A stretch of DNA of 64,000 nucleotides from Gammaproteobacteria bacterium (lineage in GTDB: Bacteria > Pseudomonadota > Gammaproteobacteria > UBA5861): positions 209,247 to 273,246 of the forward strand of contig JAKSCV010000068.1 of the NCBI GenBank assembly GCA_022360445.1, read 5' to 3'. Numbering within the stretch: the first letter of the stretch is position 1; the number at the start of each line of letters is the position of its first letter. Shown one piece after another: positions 45,313 through 55,076 of this stretch. Made by a program: the position numbers and the translations under genes. The notes beneath the pieces were generated by a model. That model worked only from the letters and a program-made list of their open reading frames with translations, ran no database searches and was not told where the DNA came from.

Positions 45313-48300
45313 TTATGCGAGTAGCCGCTTTGACTCACTCACGGCGACACTTAGCATGGCAAAGTCAATGCTTGAGCTCGCGCGCAACTCCGCAGTAATC
45401 CGTTTAAATTTTTGAATATCGAATTCTTTTTCAGTGAACCAGTTTGTTATCAATTTTTTTGGTGTGAGTGAGGCGGCTCCATTATTGAGTGCTTCAGCAA
45501 CAAGCTGATGCTGATAAAGGTGCAAATCGCTCCTGAGCTGAGACTTAGCCAACATATGCCAGTGGCTGCTTGCTTTTAAGGCAGAGATTTGATCCCTGAG
45601 CCATTGCATGTCCAACATATAACCCAGATTAAAATACAATGTGGCGACTTTTTTGACGTCCTGCTTGTTGGTGCGGGCGATATCGACAATGTCTAAGGCG
45701 GAAGATAGAGGAACCACCGACGCTATGCGCAGTGTAATTTCTCTCGGAACTCCTTCTTGTAAAAAAAACTTAACGCGACGCCGGAGTGTTTCACGGTTAT
45801 CGGCGGCAAGACTCCGAGGCATACTGGCAATCAGCTCATTCACACCTTCTTCAAAATATCCAATAACGTTGCCCAGCTCACGATGAGTATAGTGATTGCG
45901 TATTAACCAATGTATCGAACGCTCCACTAAACCTGCGGCCATAGTCAACATGCGCGTTTGTATCGCAGCAGGTACTTTGTTATCGAGCGACTCAATCATG
46001 CTGTAGATTTCGTCCATTGCAAATACTTCGTGTGCAATGGTATGAGCACGAGCGAAAGTACCATAGTCGCAAGCCAACTCATCCACCGCTCGGTTGACGT
46101 ATGTCGGCCCAGTGCGATTAATAATTTGATTAGTGACGTGAGTGGCGATAATTTCCCTTTTGAGTCGGTGTGTGTTCATTTGTGCACGAAATTTTGTGCA
46201 CAGACGCTCAGGAAAATAAGCATCCAGCTCCTTGTTTAGATAGGGATCGTCCGGCAGTTCAGACGCAACAATGCTGTGATAAAAGTGCATTTTACTGTAA
46301 GCGAAAATAACCGACAGTTCAGGACGTGTTAAGCCTTTATTATTGGCCAACCGCTCTGCAATAGCTTCCTCATTGGGTAGAAACTCCAAGGCACGGTTCA
46401 ATTTGCCTTCAGATTCCAGCCTCGTCATAAACTGGGAATGCTCCTGAAATTTTTCCACGGCTTCGGACTCTGCAATCGATATTGCCTGAGTTTGTTGATA
46501 ATTGTTCCGGAGAACCAGCGTGGCGACCTCGTCGGTCATATCAGAAAGCAGCTTATTTCGCTGTTTGGTTGTCATGTCACCATCTTCAAGAACACCGTGC
46601 AACAATATTTTGATGTTCACTTCGTGGTCTGAACAATCGACTCCCGCAGAGTTGTCAATGGCATCCGTATTGACTTTTCCACCCGATAAAGCGAACTCGA
46701 TACGCCCAAGCTGGGTAAATCCCAGATTTCCGCCTTCACCAATAACGCGGCATCTTAATTCACCGCCATTCACACGGACGCTGTCGTTGACACGGTCATG
46801 GACATCGGCATCGGCTTCGCTGGCTGACTTAACATAAGTACCGATTCCACCGTTCCACAGAAGATCGACAGGCGCTTTGAGCAGCGTGTGGATCAGTTCT
46901 GCAGGTGTAAACGCTTGCTGATTAGTATCCAGTAAGGCTTGTATTTCAGGTGAGATCGCTATTGATTTGCTGCTGCGAGAATAAATACCACCACCTTTTG
47001 AAATCAGCAATTTATCATAATCTTCCCAAGTCGATCGCGGTAAATGAAACAAGCGTTCACGCTCTTCATAGCTGCTCGCCGGATCAGGGTCGGGGTCTAA
47101 AAAGATATGCTGATGGTTGAATGCAGCAACTAACTTTATGTGCTTTGACAACAGCATGCCGTTGCCGAAAACGTCACCACCCATGTCGCCAATACCAATA
47201 ACTGTGAAAGGTTCACTCTGTGTATCTAACCCTAATTCTCTGAAGTGGCGTTTCACCGACTCCCAAGCCCCTCGGGCGGTAATTCCCATTTTTTTATGGT
47301 CATAGCCCTGAGAACCCCCAGAGGCGAAGGCATCATCCAACCAAAAGCCGTACTCTTTGGCGACAGAATTAGCCAAGTCTGAAAAGGTAGCAGTGCCTTT
47401 ATCCGCGGCGATAACAAGATAGGGGTCATCCTCGTCATACCGGATGACATCGGTTGGCGGAACAATTTGCCCACCGATGTAATTGTCGGTGATGTCCAAC
47501 ATGCCACGAAGAAAGGTTGTGTAACAAAACTCAACTTCGCGCTGCATTTCTTCCCGAGAAGCATTTATTGGCGGCTTTTTAACGACAAAACCACCTTTTG
47601 AACCGACCGGGACAATCACCGCGTTTTTAACCATTTGTGCTTTGACGAGCCCAAGCACTTCCGTACGGAAGTCTTCCAGCCGATCAGACCAGCGTAATCC
47701 GCCACGTGCAACCTTACCGCCTCGCAGGTGTACGGCTTCCACTCGCGGCGATACGACGAAAATTTCGAACATCGGTTTTGGCAATGGAAGGCCATAGACT
47801 TTATTGGGATCGAACTTGAAAGACAGGTATTCTTTAGAGCGTTTGTCTACGTACTTTTGATAATAATTTGTTCTTAACGTAGATTCGATTAAGTTCAGGA
47901 AACCTCTCAGAATTCGGTCCTCGTCCAGATTACTGACGTCTTCCAGTTGTTGATGAATCCGCTCAACGAGTTTCTGTGCCGCAGTATCGCGTTTACCACG
48001 TCGTTTCGGATTAAATTTTATCGAAAACAATTCAACCAATTTGCTGGTAATAGCCGGATTACGCGTGAGGCAATTGATCATGTAGTTTTGACTGAAGGGC
48101 ACCCGTATCTGAGAGAGATATTTGCAGTAAGCACGCAGCATCACAGCTTTGCGCGCGGAAAGTCCTGCGGTTAGCACGAGCTGGTTGAAGCCATCGTTTT
48201 CGATACGCCCGGTCCAGATGTCAATAAAAGCATCCTGGAACTTTTCCCGGACAGCGTCGATCGGAATCGCTTTCCGGTCAGAGCGCTGCATAACAAATTC

Positions 48301-50148
48301 ATGGATCCAAAGCTCAATGCCGTCTTTCCTGGTGATGGCATAGGGCTTTTCGGAATTCACTTTTAAACCCATATTTTCGATAACAGGGATAATTTCAGAC
48401 AGTAAAACCTGGGAGTAGGCGTGATAAACCTTGAGATTAACAATATGTTCTTCTTCCCCGAGAGGCCGGTAAAAGTTTACTTCGAGTGAGTTTTCGTCTT
48501 TTAACGCTCTTAGATGGTCAATATCGTAAGCGGCAACTCTTGCAGAGAAATCTTCTTTATAGCCGCTGTGTATTCCATCCCGGTAATCATGAAAAAGTTG
48601 GTTACCTAACTCTTCACCATGGGTTTCGATGAGTATATCCTGTAGGTCATCGTGCCAGGCGCGACTTGCGAACGCGAGCTTTTGCTCAAGGTCAACTCGG
48701 TCGAACTCAAGCTTCTGGTTCGGAGCCGTATGAATCGTGTAACACACGCGCGCCAATGTGGAATGGGTAGAGAACTGGGTGTCATATTCCACTTTCTCGC
48801 CGTTAAGCTCGTCGACTAGAATTTTCTGAAAGGCTTCCCGGAGTTCACGGCTGTAGCGATCGCTGGGGATATAGACAATACATGTATAAAAGCGGCCATA
48901 AACATCGCGTTGAACAAATAACCGGATGCGTTGCCGCTCTTTCAAGGCCATGATGCCGAGCGCAATGCCTAAGGTGTCATCCACTGGTTGTTGGAAAAGT
49001 GCGTCACGGGGATAATTTTCTAGAGTATTGGATAACGCACGACCGGCATGACTTTGTGGATCCAAGCCGGACTGTACTAAAATGTCCTGAAACTTCTTAC
49101 GTAAGTAGGGAATGTCGTTAACTGCTCGGCTGTAGGTTGACGAAGCAAGCAGGCCAACAAGGCAATACCGACCCATAATGTGGCCTTGAGCACCCAGTTT
49201 AGGAATGGTGATGAAGTCCATGTAAACACCACGGTGAACTGTCGACACAGCGTTTGACTTGCAAATCGTTATCAGCGCTTCGTCATGGATGTAGTCCACA
49301 TTCTGGAGTGGTAATACCACTTCTGGTGGGTATCCGGTAGAACGTTCTGTACCATTAAGTAAGCCCAAAGTAGTCTCAGGCTTGACGCTTAAAGATCGTT
49401 CACCCTTTTCTGTTTTTTCAACCAATTCGCAGTAGCCCAGAAAGGTGAAGTGGTTGTTACACAACCAGGCGAGAAAAGTTTCGGCTTCTTCAATATCCAG
49501 TTTCGGGTAACGCGTCGATAGTTCAGGTAAAAGGCCTTTCAACTCCAGCGTTTTATTCAGCATCGCCTGCCAGTCATGGTTAATTTTATTGACATCCTGA
49601 ATAACCGCTCGAATGCGTTGTTCCAAGGATTTCAAAATATCCTGATTCGTTTGCCGATCGATCTGGAACTGCATGAACGATTCTTTGATGACCTCACCGC
49701 TTCCTGTTTTGGGTGCCAGTGAGGCCAGTTTTCCATTTGTATTTCTTGTGACTGAGAGGATAGGGTGAACAATCATATGAATCGCAAGGCGAAGCTGACT
49801 CAACGCCATGGAAATGCTATTAATCAAAAACGGTTTGTCATCCGTAATAATTTCAATAATGGTATGCGTGGATTGCCAGCCATGCTTTTCAAACTGAGGG
49901 TTGTAAACGCGTACCTTGGTTGTATCAGGTTTCCGTTGTTTGGCTTCCTGATAGTGCTGTATAGCCGCGCCCCGTAAGTATTCAATATCGTTTTGTATGA
50001 GTTCTTCTAAAGTCAGCTGCTTATAATACAACCGCAGAAAACGACTGGTTTGCTCTTTAGCAGCCTTTGAGAGTTTACTATCTGACAAGTCACATACTTG
50101 ATTGAGTCGTTCTTCTTTTTTTTCTATGTTGTTCTTAGATCGGGTCAT
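45313..50148 (-). CDS. gdhB: NAD-specific glutamate dehydrogenase (large 180-kDa class)
   Basis: 1611 residues. Oxidises glutamate to 2-oxoglutarate with NAD. The central catalytic domain is recognised by RGGKVARGGLRWSDRLEDFR (substrate-binding), VIVPVGSKGGFVVKKPP with the catalytic Lys, DKGTATFSDLAN, and GIGDMGGDVFGNGML for NAD binding. Long N- and C-terminal regions carry the ACT-like regulatory parts typical of this class. Length matches Pseudomonas GdhB. Single transcription unit, with the beta-helix gene 116 nt downstream on the same strand. Confidence 0.97.
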   Translation of the reverse strand: MTRSKNNIEKKEERLNQVCDLSDSKLSKAAKEQTSRFLRLYYKQLTLEELIQNDIEYLRGAAIQHYQEAKQRKPDTTKVRVYNPQFEKHGWQSTHTIIEIITDDKPFLINSISMALSQLRLAIHMIVHPILSVTRNTNGKLASLAPKTGSGEVIKESFMQFQIDRQTNQDILKSLEQRIRAVIQDVNKINHDWQAMLNKTLELKGLLPELSTRYPKLDIEEAETFLAWLCNNHFTFLGYCELVEKTEKGERSLSVKPETTLGLLNGTERSTGYPPEVVLPLQNVDYIHDEALITICKSNAVSTVHRGVYMDFITIPKLGAQGHIMGRYCLVGLLASSTYSRAVNDIPYLRKKFQDILVQSGLDPQSHAGRALSNTLENYPRDALFQQPVDDTLGIALGIMALKERQRIRLFVQRDVYGRFYTCIVYIPSDRYSRELREAFQKILVDELNGEKVEYDTQFSTHSTLARVCYTIHTAPNQKLEFDRVDLEQKLAFASRAWHDDLQDILIETHGEELGNQLFHDYRDGIHSGYKEDFSARVAAYDIDHLRALKDENSLEVNFYRPLGEEEHIVNLKVYHAYSQVLLSEIIPVIENMGLKVNSEKPYAITRKDGIELWIHEFVMQRSDRKAIPIDAVREKFQDAFIDIWTGRIENDGFNQLVLTAGLSARKAVMLRAYCKYLSQIRVPFSQNYMINCLTRNPAITSKLVELFSIKFNPKRRGKRDTAAQKLVERIHQQLEDVSNLDEDRILRGFLNLIESTLRTNYYQKYVDKRSKEYLSFKFDPNKVYGLPLPKPMFEIFVVSPRVEAVHLRGGKVARGGLRWSDRLEDFRTEVLGLVKAQMVKNAVIVPVGSKGGFVVKKPPINASREEMQREVEFCYTTFLRGMLDITDNYIGGQIVPPTDVIRYDEDDPYLVIAADKGTATFSDLANSVAKEYGFWLDDAFASGGSQGYDHKKMGITARGAWESVKRHFRELGLDTQSEPFTVIGIGDMGGDVFGNGMLLSKHIKLVAAFNHQHIFLDPDPDPASSYEERERLFHLPRSTWEDYDKLLISKGGGIYSRSSKSIAISPEIQALLDTNQQAFTPAELIHTLLKAPVDLLWNGGIGTYVKSASEADADVHDRVNDSVRVNGGELRCRVIGEGGNLGFTQLGRIEFALSGGKVNTDAIDNSAGVDCSDHEVNIKILLHGVLEDGDMTTKQRNKLLSDMTDEVATLVLRNNYQQTQAISIAESEAVEKFQEHSQFMTRLESEGKLNRALEFLPNEEAIAERLANNKGLTRPELSVIFAYSKMHFYHSIVASELPDDPYLNKELDAYFPERLCTKFRAQMNTHRLKREIIATHVTNQIINRTGPTYVNRAVDELACDYGTFARAHTIAHEVFAMDEIYSMIESLDNKVPAAIQTRMLTMAAGLVERSIHWLIRNHYTHRELGNVIGYFEEGVNELIASMPRSLAADNRETLRRRVKFFLQEGVPREITLRIASVVPLSSALDIVDIARTNKQDVKKVATLYFNLGYMLDMQWLRDQISALKASSHWHMLAKSQLRSDLHLYQHQLVAEALNNGAASLTPKKLITNWFTEKEFDIQKFKRITAELRASSSIDFAMLSVAVSESKRLLA

Positions 50149-50375
50149 CCTGAACCTCTAAATTAAGTATCAAAAGTAGAAAATTTTTTGCTAATCAACA
50201 GTTTTAACGGAACAACAAATAAGCTTCTTTAATTTTTCCCTGCAAATTATAGCCTTTATTTCAGCCGGTCTATCCACATCAAATCTGCATTTAAAGAAAT
50301 GACATTGTTTGCCGACATTTACGCATGAAACCCTGGAAATTACACAAATGTGTGACATGATGGTGAGCACTTGAT

Positions 50376-50921
50376 ATGAATATGAAAAACATACTATTTA
50401 TCCTGACTTTTTTAGTCATGAGCACTGTCGCAAATGCAGAAATCAAACGGGAGTATCTCGGTATTACGCTGGGGCAGGGTATGATTGATCCAGGGGATGA
50501 CTCGTCCATACAAAATGACGACTTGGAGTCGAGCTTGAGTTATGGTGTTTTTGGAACGGGGATTACCGAAAGCGGTTTTGGTGTTGAACTTGGGATTGTG
50601 GCTTTCGATGAGTTCCAGTCAGAAGATTTCGATAATGTTTATGCACGGGCTTATGGTTTTGAAGTGTCACCTCTTTATGAAATGGCGCTCAGTGAAACAG
50701 TGGCACTGTACGGAAAGGCCGGTTTATTCGCATGGACAGCGAGCTACACTACCGATACCGCTCGATGGGAAGATTCGGGCGTGAGTGTGACTCTGGGCCT
50801 CGGCGTTACACTTTTACCGAAAGCCAGCAACCTCATCTGGCGTTTTGGCGCACAGTACTATAACGATGTGGATGATGCTGGGATTACCCGAGCGGGTGTT
50901 GACCTGGGGTTTCATTTCTAG
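50376..50921 (+). CDS. Outer-membrane beta-barrel protein
   Basis: 181 residues. Signal peptide MNMKNILFILTFLVMSTVANA with a clear cleavage site, then amphipathic strands (EYLGITLGQGM, GFGVELGIVAFD, TVALYGKAGLFAW, WRFGAQYYN) ending VDLGFHF with a terminal phenylalanine, as in 8-stranded OmpA-like/OmpX-like barrels. No OmpA-type peptidoglycan domain. Start may be the ATG at 50376 or 50382. Its 3' end overlaps the convergent amidotransferase-like gene by 38 nt. Function unknown. Confidence 0.82.
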   Translation: MNMKNILFILTFLVMSTVANAEIKREYLGITLGQGMIDPGDDSSIQNDDLESSLSYGVFGTGITESGFGVELGIVAFDEFQSEDFDNVYARAYGFEVSPLYEMALSETVALYGKAGLFAWTASYTTDTARWEDSGVSVTLGLGVTLLPKASNLIWRFGAQYYNDVDDAGITRAGVDLGFHF

Positions 50922-51621
50922 GTACTGAGAAAAATTCGAGAATCCAGCGAGCCACAGGCTCAGACATGTGAGGCTGTTTTAAAGAGGCAATGCCTGCATC
51001 CACGTTTGCATCGCCAATGCGTTCTCGTCTGTGCTCCATCAGCGCACGGGAAAAAGCCGGCGTGAATTCCGGGTGCCCCTGAAAACACAGTGCCGTGTTT
51101 CCCACTTGAAAAGCGGCAATGGGACAGAAACCACTGCTCGCGATTAATTCAGCATGCTCGGGCAGTTGAACAACTTGATCCTGGTGGCTAACGAGCAGTG
51201 ACAACTGAACGTCATTGTTGGTCTTTAAACCCAGGTTACGACGAATCGTCCAAGTGTGTACCCCAATACCCCAGCCATTGACTGAGCGCTCAACTTTGCC
51301 ACCCAATGCTTCGGCAATTAATTGGTGACCAAAACAAATACCCGCCATTTTTTTCCCGCGAGTATAAAGGCGTTGAACCAATACTTTGGCAGCACCTATC
51401 CACGGCGTATCCTCATACACGCTGTAACGGCTACCGGTGAAGATATAGGCATCACAGGTGTCGATATCCTCTGGGTGAACGCCATCAATCACACGATAAA
51501 CCGTCATTGTGAGGCTTGGATTGACGTCCAATAAAATACGTTCAAACATTTCGGGGTAATCAGGAAACTCCGATCGGAAAACCGGCATAACCTCATCGCA
51601 TTGCAGAATACCAATTTTCAC
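50884..51621 (-). CDS. Class I glutamine-amidotransferase-like protein
   Basis: 245 residues from the GTG at 51621, which overlaps the stop of the upstream alcohol dehydrogenase as GTGA and has GGAG upstream, so the longer frame is not used. GMP-synthase-type glutaminase fold with the catalytic triad visible: Cys in GICFGHQLIAEALGG and His-x-Glu in FQGHPEFTPAF. These stand-alone proteins usually hydrolyse gamma-glutamyl compounds or transfer ammonia to a partner. Coupling to the alcohol dehydrogenase hints at gamma-glutamyl-amino alcohol or polyamine-like metabolism, but this is weak. Confidence 0.88.
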   Translation of the reverse strand: MKIGILQCDEVMPVFRSEFPDYPEMFERILLDVNPSLTMTVYRVIDGVHPEDIDTCDAYIFTGSRYSVYEDTPWIGAAKVLVQRLYTRGKKMAGICFGHQLIAEALGGKVERSVNGWGIGVHTWTIRRNLGLKTNNDVQLSLLVSHQDQVVQLPEHAELIASSGFCPIAAFQVGNTALCFQGHPEFTPAFSRALMEHRRERIGDANVDAGIASLKQPHMSEPVARWILEFFSVPRNETPGQHPLG

Positions 51622-52817
51622 TTGGAAATTTCTCCATGAATGGCCTTCAACACTATCTCTTTCAGGCATTTGTGTGTTAAAGGTAGTGGGTTACTGGTTG
51701 CGGTAGGATCAGCCATTGCCATGTTGATGATTTTTGTTAATTGGGCGTATTCAATTTCAGGCGAAAGCCCAAGTGCGGAGGCCGTGTGTGGAATCTGGCA
51801 GTGTTCACGCACTGATAATACCCATGCCAGTACCCCATCAAATCCTGGTATATCAAGTCCTAGCCACCGTGCCAGGCGATCCATGGTCGATTCGATTGCA
51901 GGCCGGTTCGCGATCATTACATAGGGCAAAAAAATCGCATTCGTCAACCCATGATGAGTATTGTAAAGCGCCCCAATAGCATGGGATAAAGCGTGTACTG
52001 CCCCCAAACCTTTTTGAAAAGCAGTGGCACCCATGCTGGCGGCAATGAGCATGTGTGCGCGTGATTCAAGGTTATCACCTTCAGTAATCACCACTGGCAG
52101 GTGATGTTTGATCAGCCGCAACCCTTCGAGCGCAATACCATCGGCCATGGGGTGGTAACCGGGCGCGCAGTACGCTTCGAAGCAATGTGTGAGCGCGTCC
52201 ATCCCGGTTGCTGCGGTTAAGTGTAGGGGAAGACCCGTTGTCAAGCTGGCATCAAGGATCACCATTTCGGGCATCATGCGGGGGTGGAAAATGATCCGTT
52301 TTGTCTGCGTTGATGTTTGAAGAATAACGGACGATCGCCCGACTTCTGAGCCCGTACCGGCGGTGGTTGGAATCGCGATGGTGGGTACAATTTTTTCTGG
52401 ATCCGCCTGTTTCCAACGATCACCAATGTCTTCAAAATCCCAAATAGATCGGGTTTGGCCTGACATAAGAGCAATGGTTTTGGCGGCATCGATCGCGCTT
52501 CCTCCCCCGAATCCAATCACACCATCGTTGGCGTTCGCCTGAAAAACAGCGACGCCTGCATCAATGTTCCCACCTGTTGGGTTGGGTTGAATATCTGAAA
52601 ACAATGTGGAGCGCATGCCGCCCGCTGATAAATCGGCCAAAACTTCTGTAAGCATGGGTTGTGTCGCTAACCAAGGGTCTGTCACTAACAACGGGGCGGA
52701 TAGATTCAGTGTCTGACAGGCCGTAACCAGCTCTCGAATACGGCCAGCGCCAAACCATATAGTTGTTGGGTAGCTCCAGTTACCATAAAGGGCAAGGGGT
52801 GCAGTGATCGCAGTCAT
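51618..52817 (-). CDS. Iron-containing alcohol dehydrogenase
   Basis: 399 residues from the ATG at 52817 with GAGG upstream; a longer frame to 52901 lacks a site. Group III, metal-dependent NAD(P) enzyme with GFGGGSAIDAAKTIAL (nucleotide binding), PTTAGTGSEVGR and the metal-binding histidines in AVHALSHAIGALYNTHHG. It oxidises alcohols or hydroxy acids. It is coupled to the amidotransferase-like gene downstream and is divergent from an alpha/beta hydrolase. Together with the Baeyer-Villiger enzyme further on it may serve ketone/ester breakdown. Confidence 0.93.
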   Translation of the reverse strand: MTAITAPLALYGNWSYPTTIWFGAGRIRELVTACQTLNLSAPLLVTDPWLATQPMLTEVLADLSAGGMRSTLFSDIQPNPTGGNIDAGVAVFQANANDGVIGFGGGSAIDAAKTIALMSGQTRSIWDFEDIGDRWKQADPEKIVPTIAIPTTAGTGSEVGRSSVILQTSTQTKRIIFHPRMMPEMVILDASLTTGLPLHLTAATGMDALTHCFEAYCAPGYHPMADGIALEGLRLIKHHLPVVITEGDNLESRAHMLIAASMGATAFQKGLGAVHALSHAIGALYNTHHGLTNAIFLPYVMIANRPAIESTMDRLARWLGLDIPGFDGVLAWVLSVREHCQIPHTASALGLSPEIEYAQLTKIINMAMADPTATSNPLPLTHKCLKEIVLKAIHGEISK

Positions 52818-52928
52818 ACAAGACCTCGTATCAGTAAGAACGGATGTTGTTTTGCTGATTTTGTTGCTCTTGTATGTACAATTAAAACAGCTTGGGAGCA
52901 AGCGGATAAAACATAATAAACAACAGCG

Positions 52929-53858
52929 ATGAGCAAGAACCTAACAGTGCTGATATCTTTACCCAACCTCGAAACGTTCTACATTACCGCAAATAAACTC
53001 CGCTTTCATGTGACAGCTTGGGGGGATAAACGTCAGCCACCTGTTGTGATGCACGCCGGCACCGGATTTGTTGCGGCCACTTGGCACCCTGTAGCCGAAG
53101 CCTTGAGCCAGCAATTTCGGGTTTATGCCATTGATCGCCGTGGACACGGTTGGAGTGAGAAACCTGAAAGCGGGTATGAATTTTTTGACTTTGCCGAAGA
53201 TACCGTTGCTATTTTAGATGCGCTGGAGCTACAGCCTGTCATCGCCATTGGCCACAGTGCAGGAGGAACCGATTTCTTAACTGCTGCCAGCCTGAAGCCC
53301 GATTTATTTAAAGCCATTTTTTTACATGAACCGACAATGGCGGATACCACTATCCACCCGAAAGTGGCAAACCTTCCCAGCTGGGCAGTGGATCAAATCG
53401 AGCGTGTCAATAACCGTCGAGCGCACTTCCCAAGCCGGGAAGATGCATTTAAACACTTCCGTTCACGAGAACCTTTTAGCCACTGGCAAGAGATGTTGTT
53501 GGGTTTGCATATCCATTTTGGTTTAGAAGCGCAAGCGGAGGGGGATCTCAGGCTTAGCTGCTATCCAGCGATTGAAACGCAAATTCTTATGCCAATCTAC
53601 TCGGCGATGAATAACATCCACACTGGCGACCACCGCGGTAGCCCTTTCAACCATTTCAAAGACATCCAGCAACCGGTTGGTCTGGTTCGCTCTGAAAATT
53701 CAGGTGAACGCTTTATTGCCATGTTTGAGCGGGTGGAGACAACATTACCTAACGCCATCATCATGCCACCTCTTCAGAATACGGGCCATTGCGCTCCACA
53801 GGAAAACCCCCAGGCTGTGTTAGAGGCCATCCAAACATTTCTTTCCATGCCTATTTAA
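52929..53858 (+). CDS. Alpha/beta hydrolase
   Basis: 309 residues. Markers: VVMHAGTGFVAATWHPVAEA, DRRGHGWSEKPE, nucleophile elbow AIGHSAGGTDFL, and the C-terminal histidine in NTGHCAPQENP. The oxyanion stretch HAGTG in place of HG suggests esterase or dehalogenase-like variants. The gap to the divergent alcohol dehydrogenase is 111 nt, a likely shared control region. It may cleave the esters made by the Baeyer-Villiger monooxygenase. Start ATG at 52929, weak ribosome binding site. Confidence 0.88.
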   Translation: MSKNLTVLISLPNLETFYITANKLRFHVTAWGDKRQPPVVMHAGTGFVAATWHPVAEALSQQFRVYAIDRRGHGWSEKPESGYEFFDFAEDTVAILDALELQPVIAIGHSAGGTDFLTAASLKPDLFKAIFLHEPTMADTTIHPKVANLPSWAVDQIERVNNRRAHFPSREDAFKHFRSREPFSHWQEMLLGLHIHFGLEAQAEGDLRLSCYPAIETQILMPIYSAMNNIHTGDHRGSPFNHFKDIQQPVGLVRSENSGERFIAMFERVETTLPNAIIMPPLQNTGHCAPQENPQAVLEAIQTFLSMPI

Positions 53859-53922
53859 CGCATTTTTTCGTCGTTTCAAAACGAGCAATTGAAAAAATAA
53901 AACATGCCACTATATAAAGTTA

Positions 53923-54477
53923 TTGTTCTATGGTTTAGATTCAGAACACACACTATTCGAATATGATCATTTCCCCCAGGTGTATATGAAACAAACACAA
54001 CAAGATGAACGCCCTTACTTGATTGAAGATCCGCGCGTCATTGGTCTCATGACGCAAATGTCGCCCCACATGGGACGCCTTGGCATTGAAATAGAATCCA
54101 TTTCACCCGGTGAGTGTGTTTTTAAACAACCTTATCAAGAAGAGCTGGTCGGTGACCCTGATACCGGTGTTGTGCACGGCGGCTTGATTACAACGCTTAT
54201 GGATTCCGTTTGCGGCATTACGGTTTTTTCCTTAATGAAAGAAATGATAGCCATCGCCACATTAGATTTGCGCATTGATTACCTCCGCCCGGCAGTGCCC
54301 AAGCGCCCACTTTATGGGAAAGGCACATGTTACAAACTGACGTCTGATGTCGCTTTTGTCCGGGGTATTGCCTATGACGCAACCGAAGATGATCCCATTG
54401 CAAACTCAGTCGGCGTTTTTGCCTTGACCCCCGGAAACGATCAAATTTTTAAACAGTATTTGAACGCAGAAAAATAA
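53923..54477 (+). CDS. PaaI-type hot-dog thioesterase
   Basis: 184 residues, possibly starting at the later ATG at 53986. Single hot-dog domain with GVVHGGLITTLMDSVCGITV (catalytic Asn/Asp/His-Gly-Gly region), ATLDLRIDYLRPAV and RGIAYDATEDDP. Hydrolyses acyl-CoA or aryl-acyl-CoA. The next gene is a second hot-dog protein overlapping by one base (TAATG). The two may be subunits of one enzyme or act on different acyl chains. Confidence 0.88.
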   Translation: MFYGLDSEHTLFEYDHFPQVYMKQTQQDERPYLIEDPRVIGLMTQMSPHMGRLGIEIESISPGECVFKQPYQEELVGDPDTGVVHGGLITTLMDSVCGITVFSLMKEMIAIATLDLRIDYLRPAVPKRPLYGKGTCYKLTSDVAFVRGIAYDATEDDPIANSVGVFALTPGNDQIFKQYLNAEK

Positions 54478-54923
54478 TGAGCAAATTAGCCCGTATTGCT
54501 GTGGAAGCAAAAAAACAGAAAGACCCTAACTTGATGCTGAAAGAAGTACCCTATGCGAACTTCATTGGCATGAAACTAATCACATTTGGCAGTGAATTCC
54601 TCTCTCATCTCCCATTCTCTCAAAGCAATGTTGGAAACCCCTTGTTACCAGCACTGCACGGTGGGGTTGTTGGTGGGTTCATAGAATGCTCAGCAATTTT
54701 TACTCTGCTATGGAAGTTGGATAACTCCTTACCACCGAAGACCATTGACTTCTCTTTTGATTACTTGCGTTCACCTGGAGGGAAGGACACTTACGCAATG
54801 GTTGAGCTGGTGCGAATGGGTGGGCGTGTCGCAAATGTTCGTGTGAGCGCCTGGCAAGATACCCGCAATAAACCTGTCGTGGTGGGTAATGGCAACTTTT
54901 TATTGAAATACAAAGAAGAATAA
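54477..54923 (+). CDS. PaaI-type hot-dog thioesterase, second copy
   Basis: 148 residues. Hot-dog fold with PALHGGVVGGFIECSAIF (HGG region), TIDFSFDYLRSPGG and GGRVANVRVSAWQ. It overlaps the preceding thioesterase by one base, so the two are translationally coupled. The pair differ clearly in sequence. A stem-loop terminator follows at 54936-54962. Confidence 0.87.
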   Translation: MSKLARIAVEAKKQKDPNLMLKEVPYANFIGMKLITFGSEFLSHLPFSQSNVGNPLLPALHGGVVGGFIECSAIFTLLWKLDNSLPPKTIDFSFDYLRSPGGKDTYAMVELVRMGGRVANVRVSAWQDTRNKPVVVGNGNFLLKYKEE

Positions 54924-54935
54924 TTTCAAGGGTTC

Positions 54936-54962
54936 AAGGGGTACCTCTCATCCGTACCCCTT
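54936..54962 (+). terminator. Stem-loop terminator after the thioesterase pair
   Basis: AAGGGGTAC (54936-54944) pairs with GTACCCCTT (54954-54962) around a 9-base loop. It is 13 nt after the thioesterase stop and is followed by a T-containing stretch. Confidence 0.65.
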
Positions 54963-55076
54963 ATCTCTAGCGCATGTATCTAAATTTTAGAAAATTATTG
55001 CTGGGGGGCAAATTCCTTGAGTGACTCGTCCCAAGCGCTTGTCAGTTCTTTAGTACGCATCAACGAATCCCTTTTC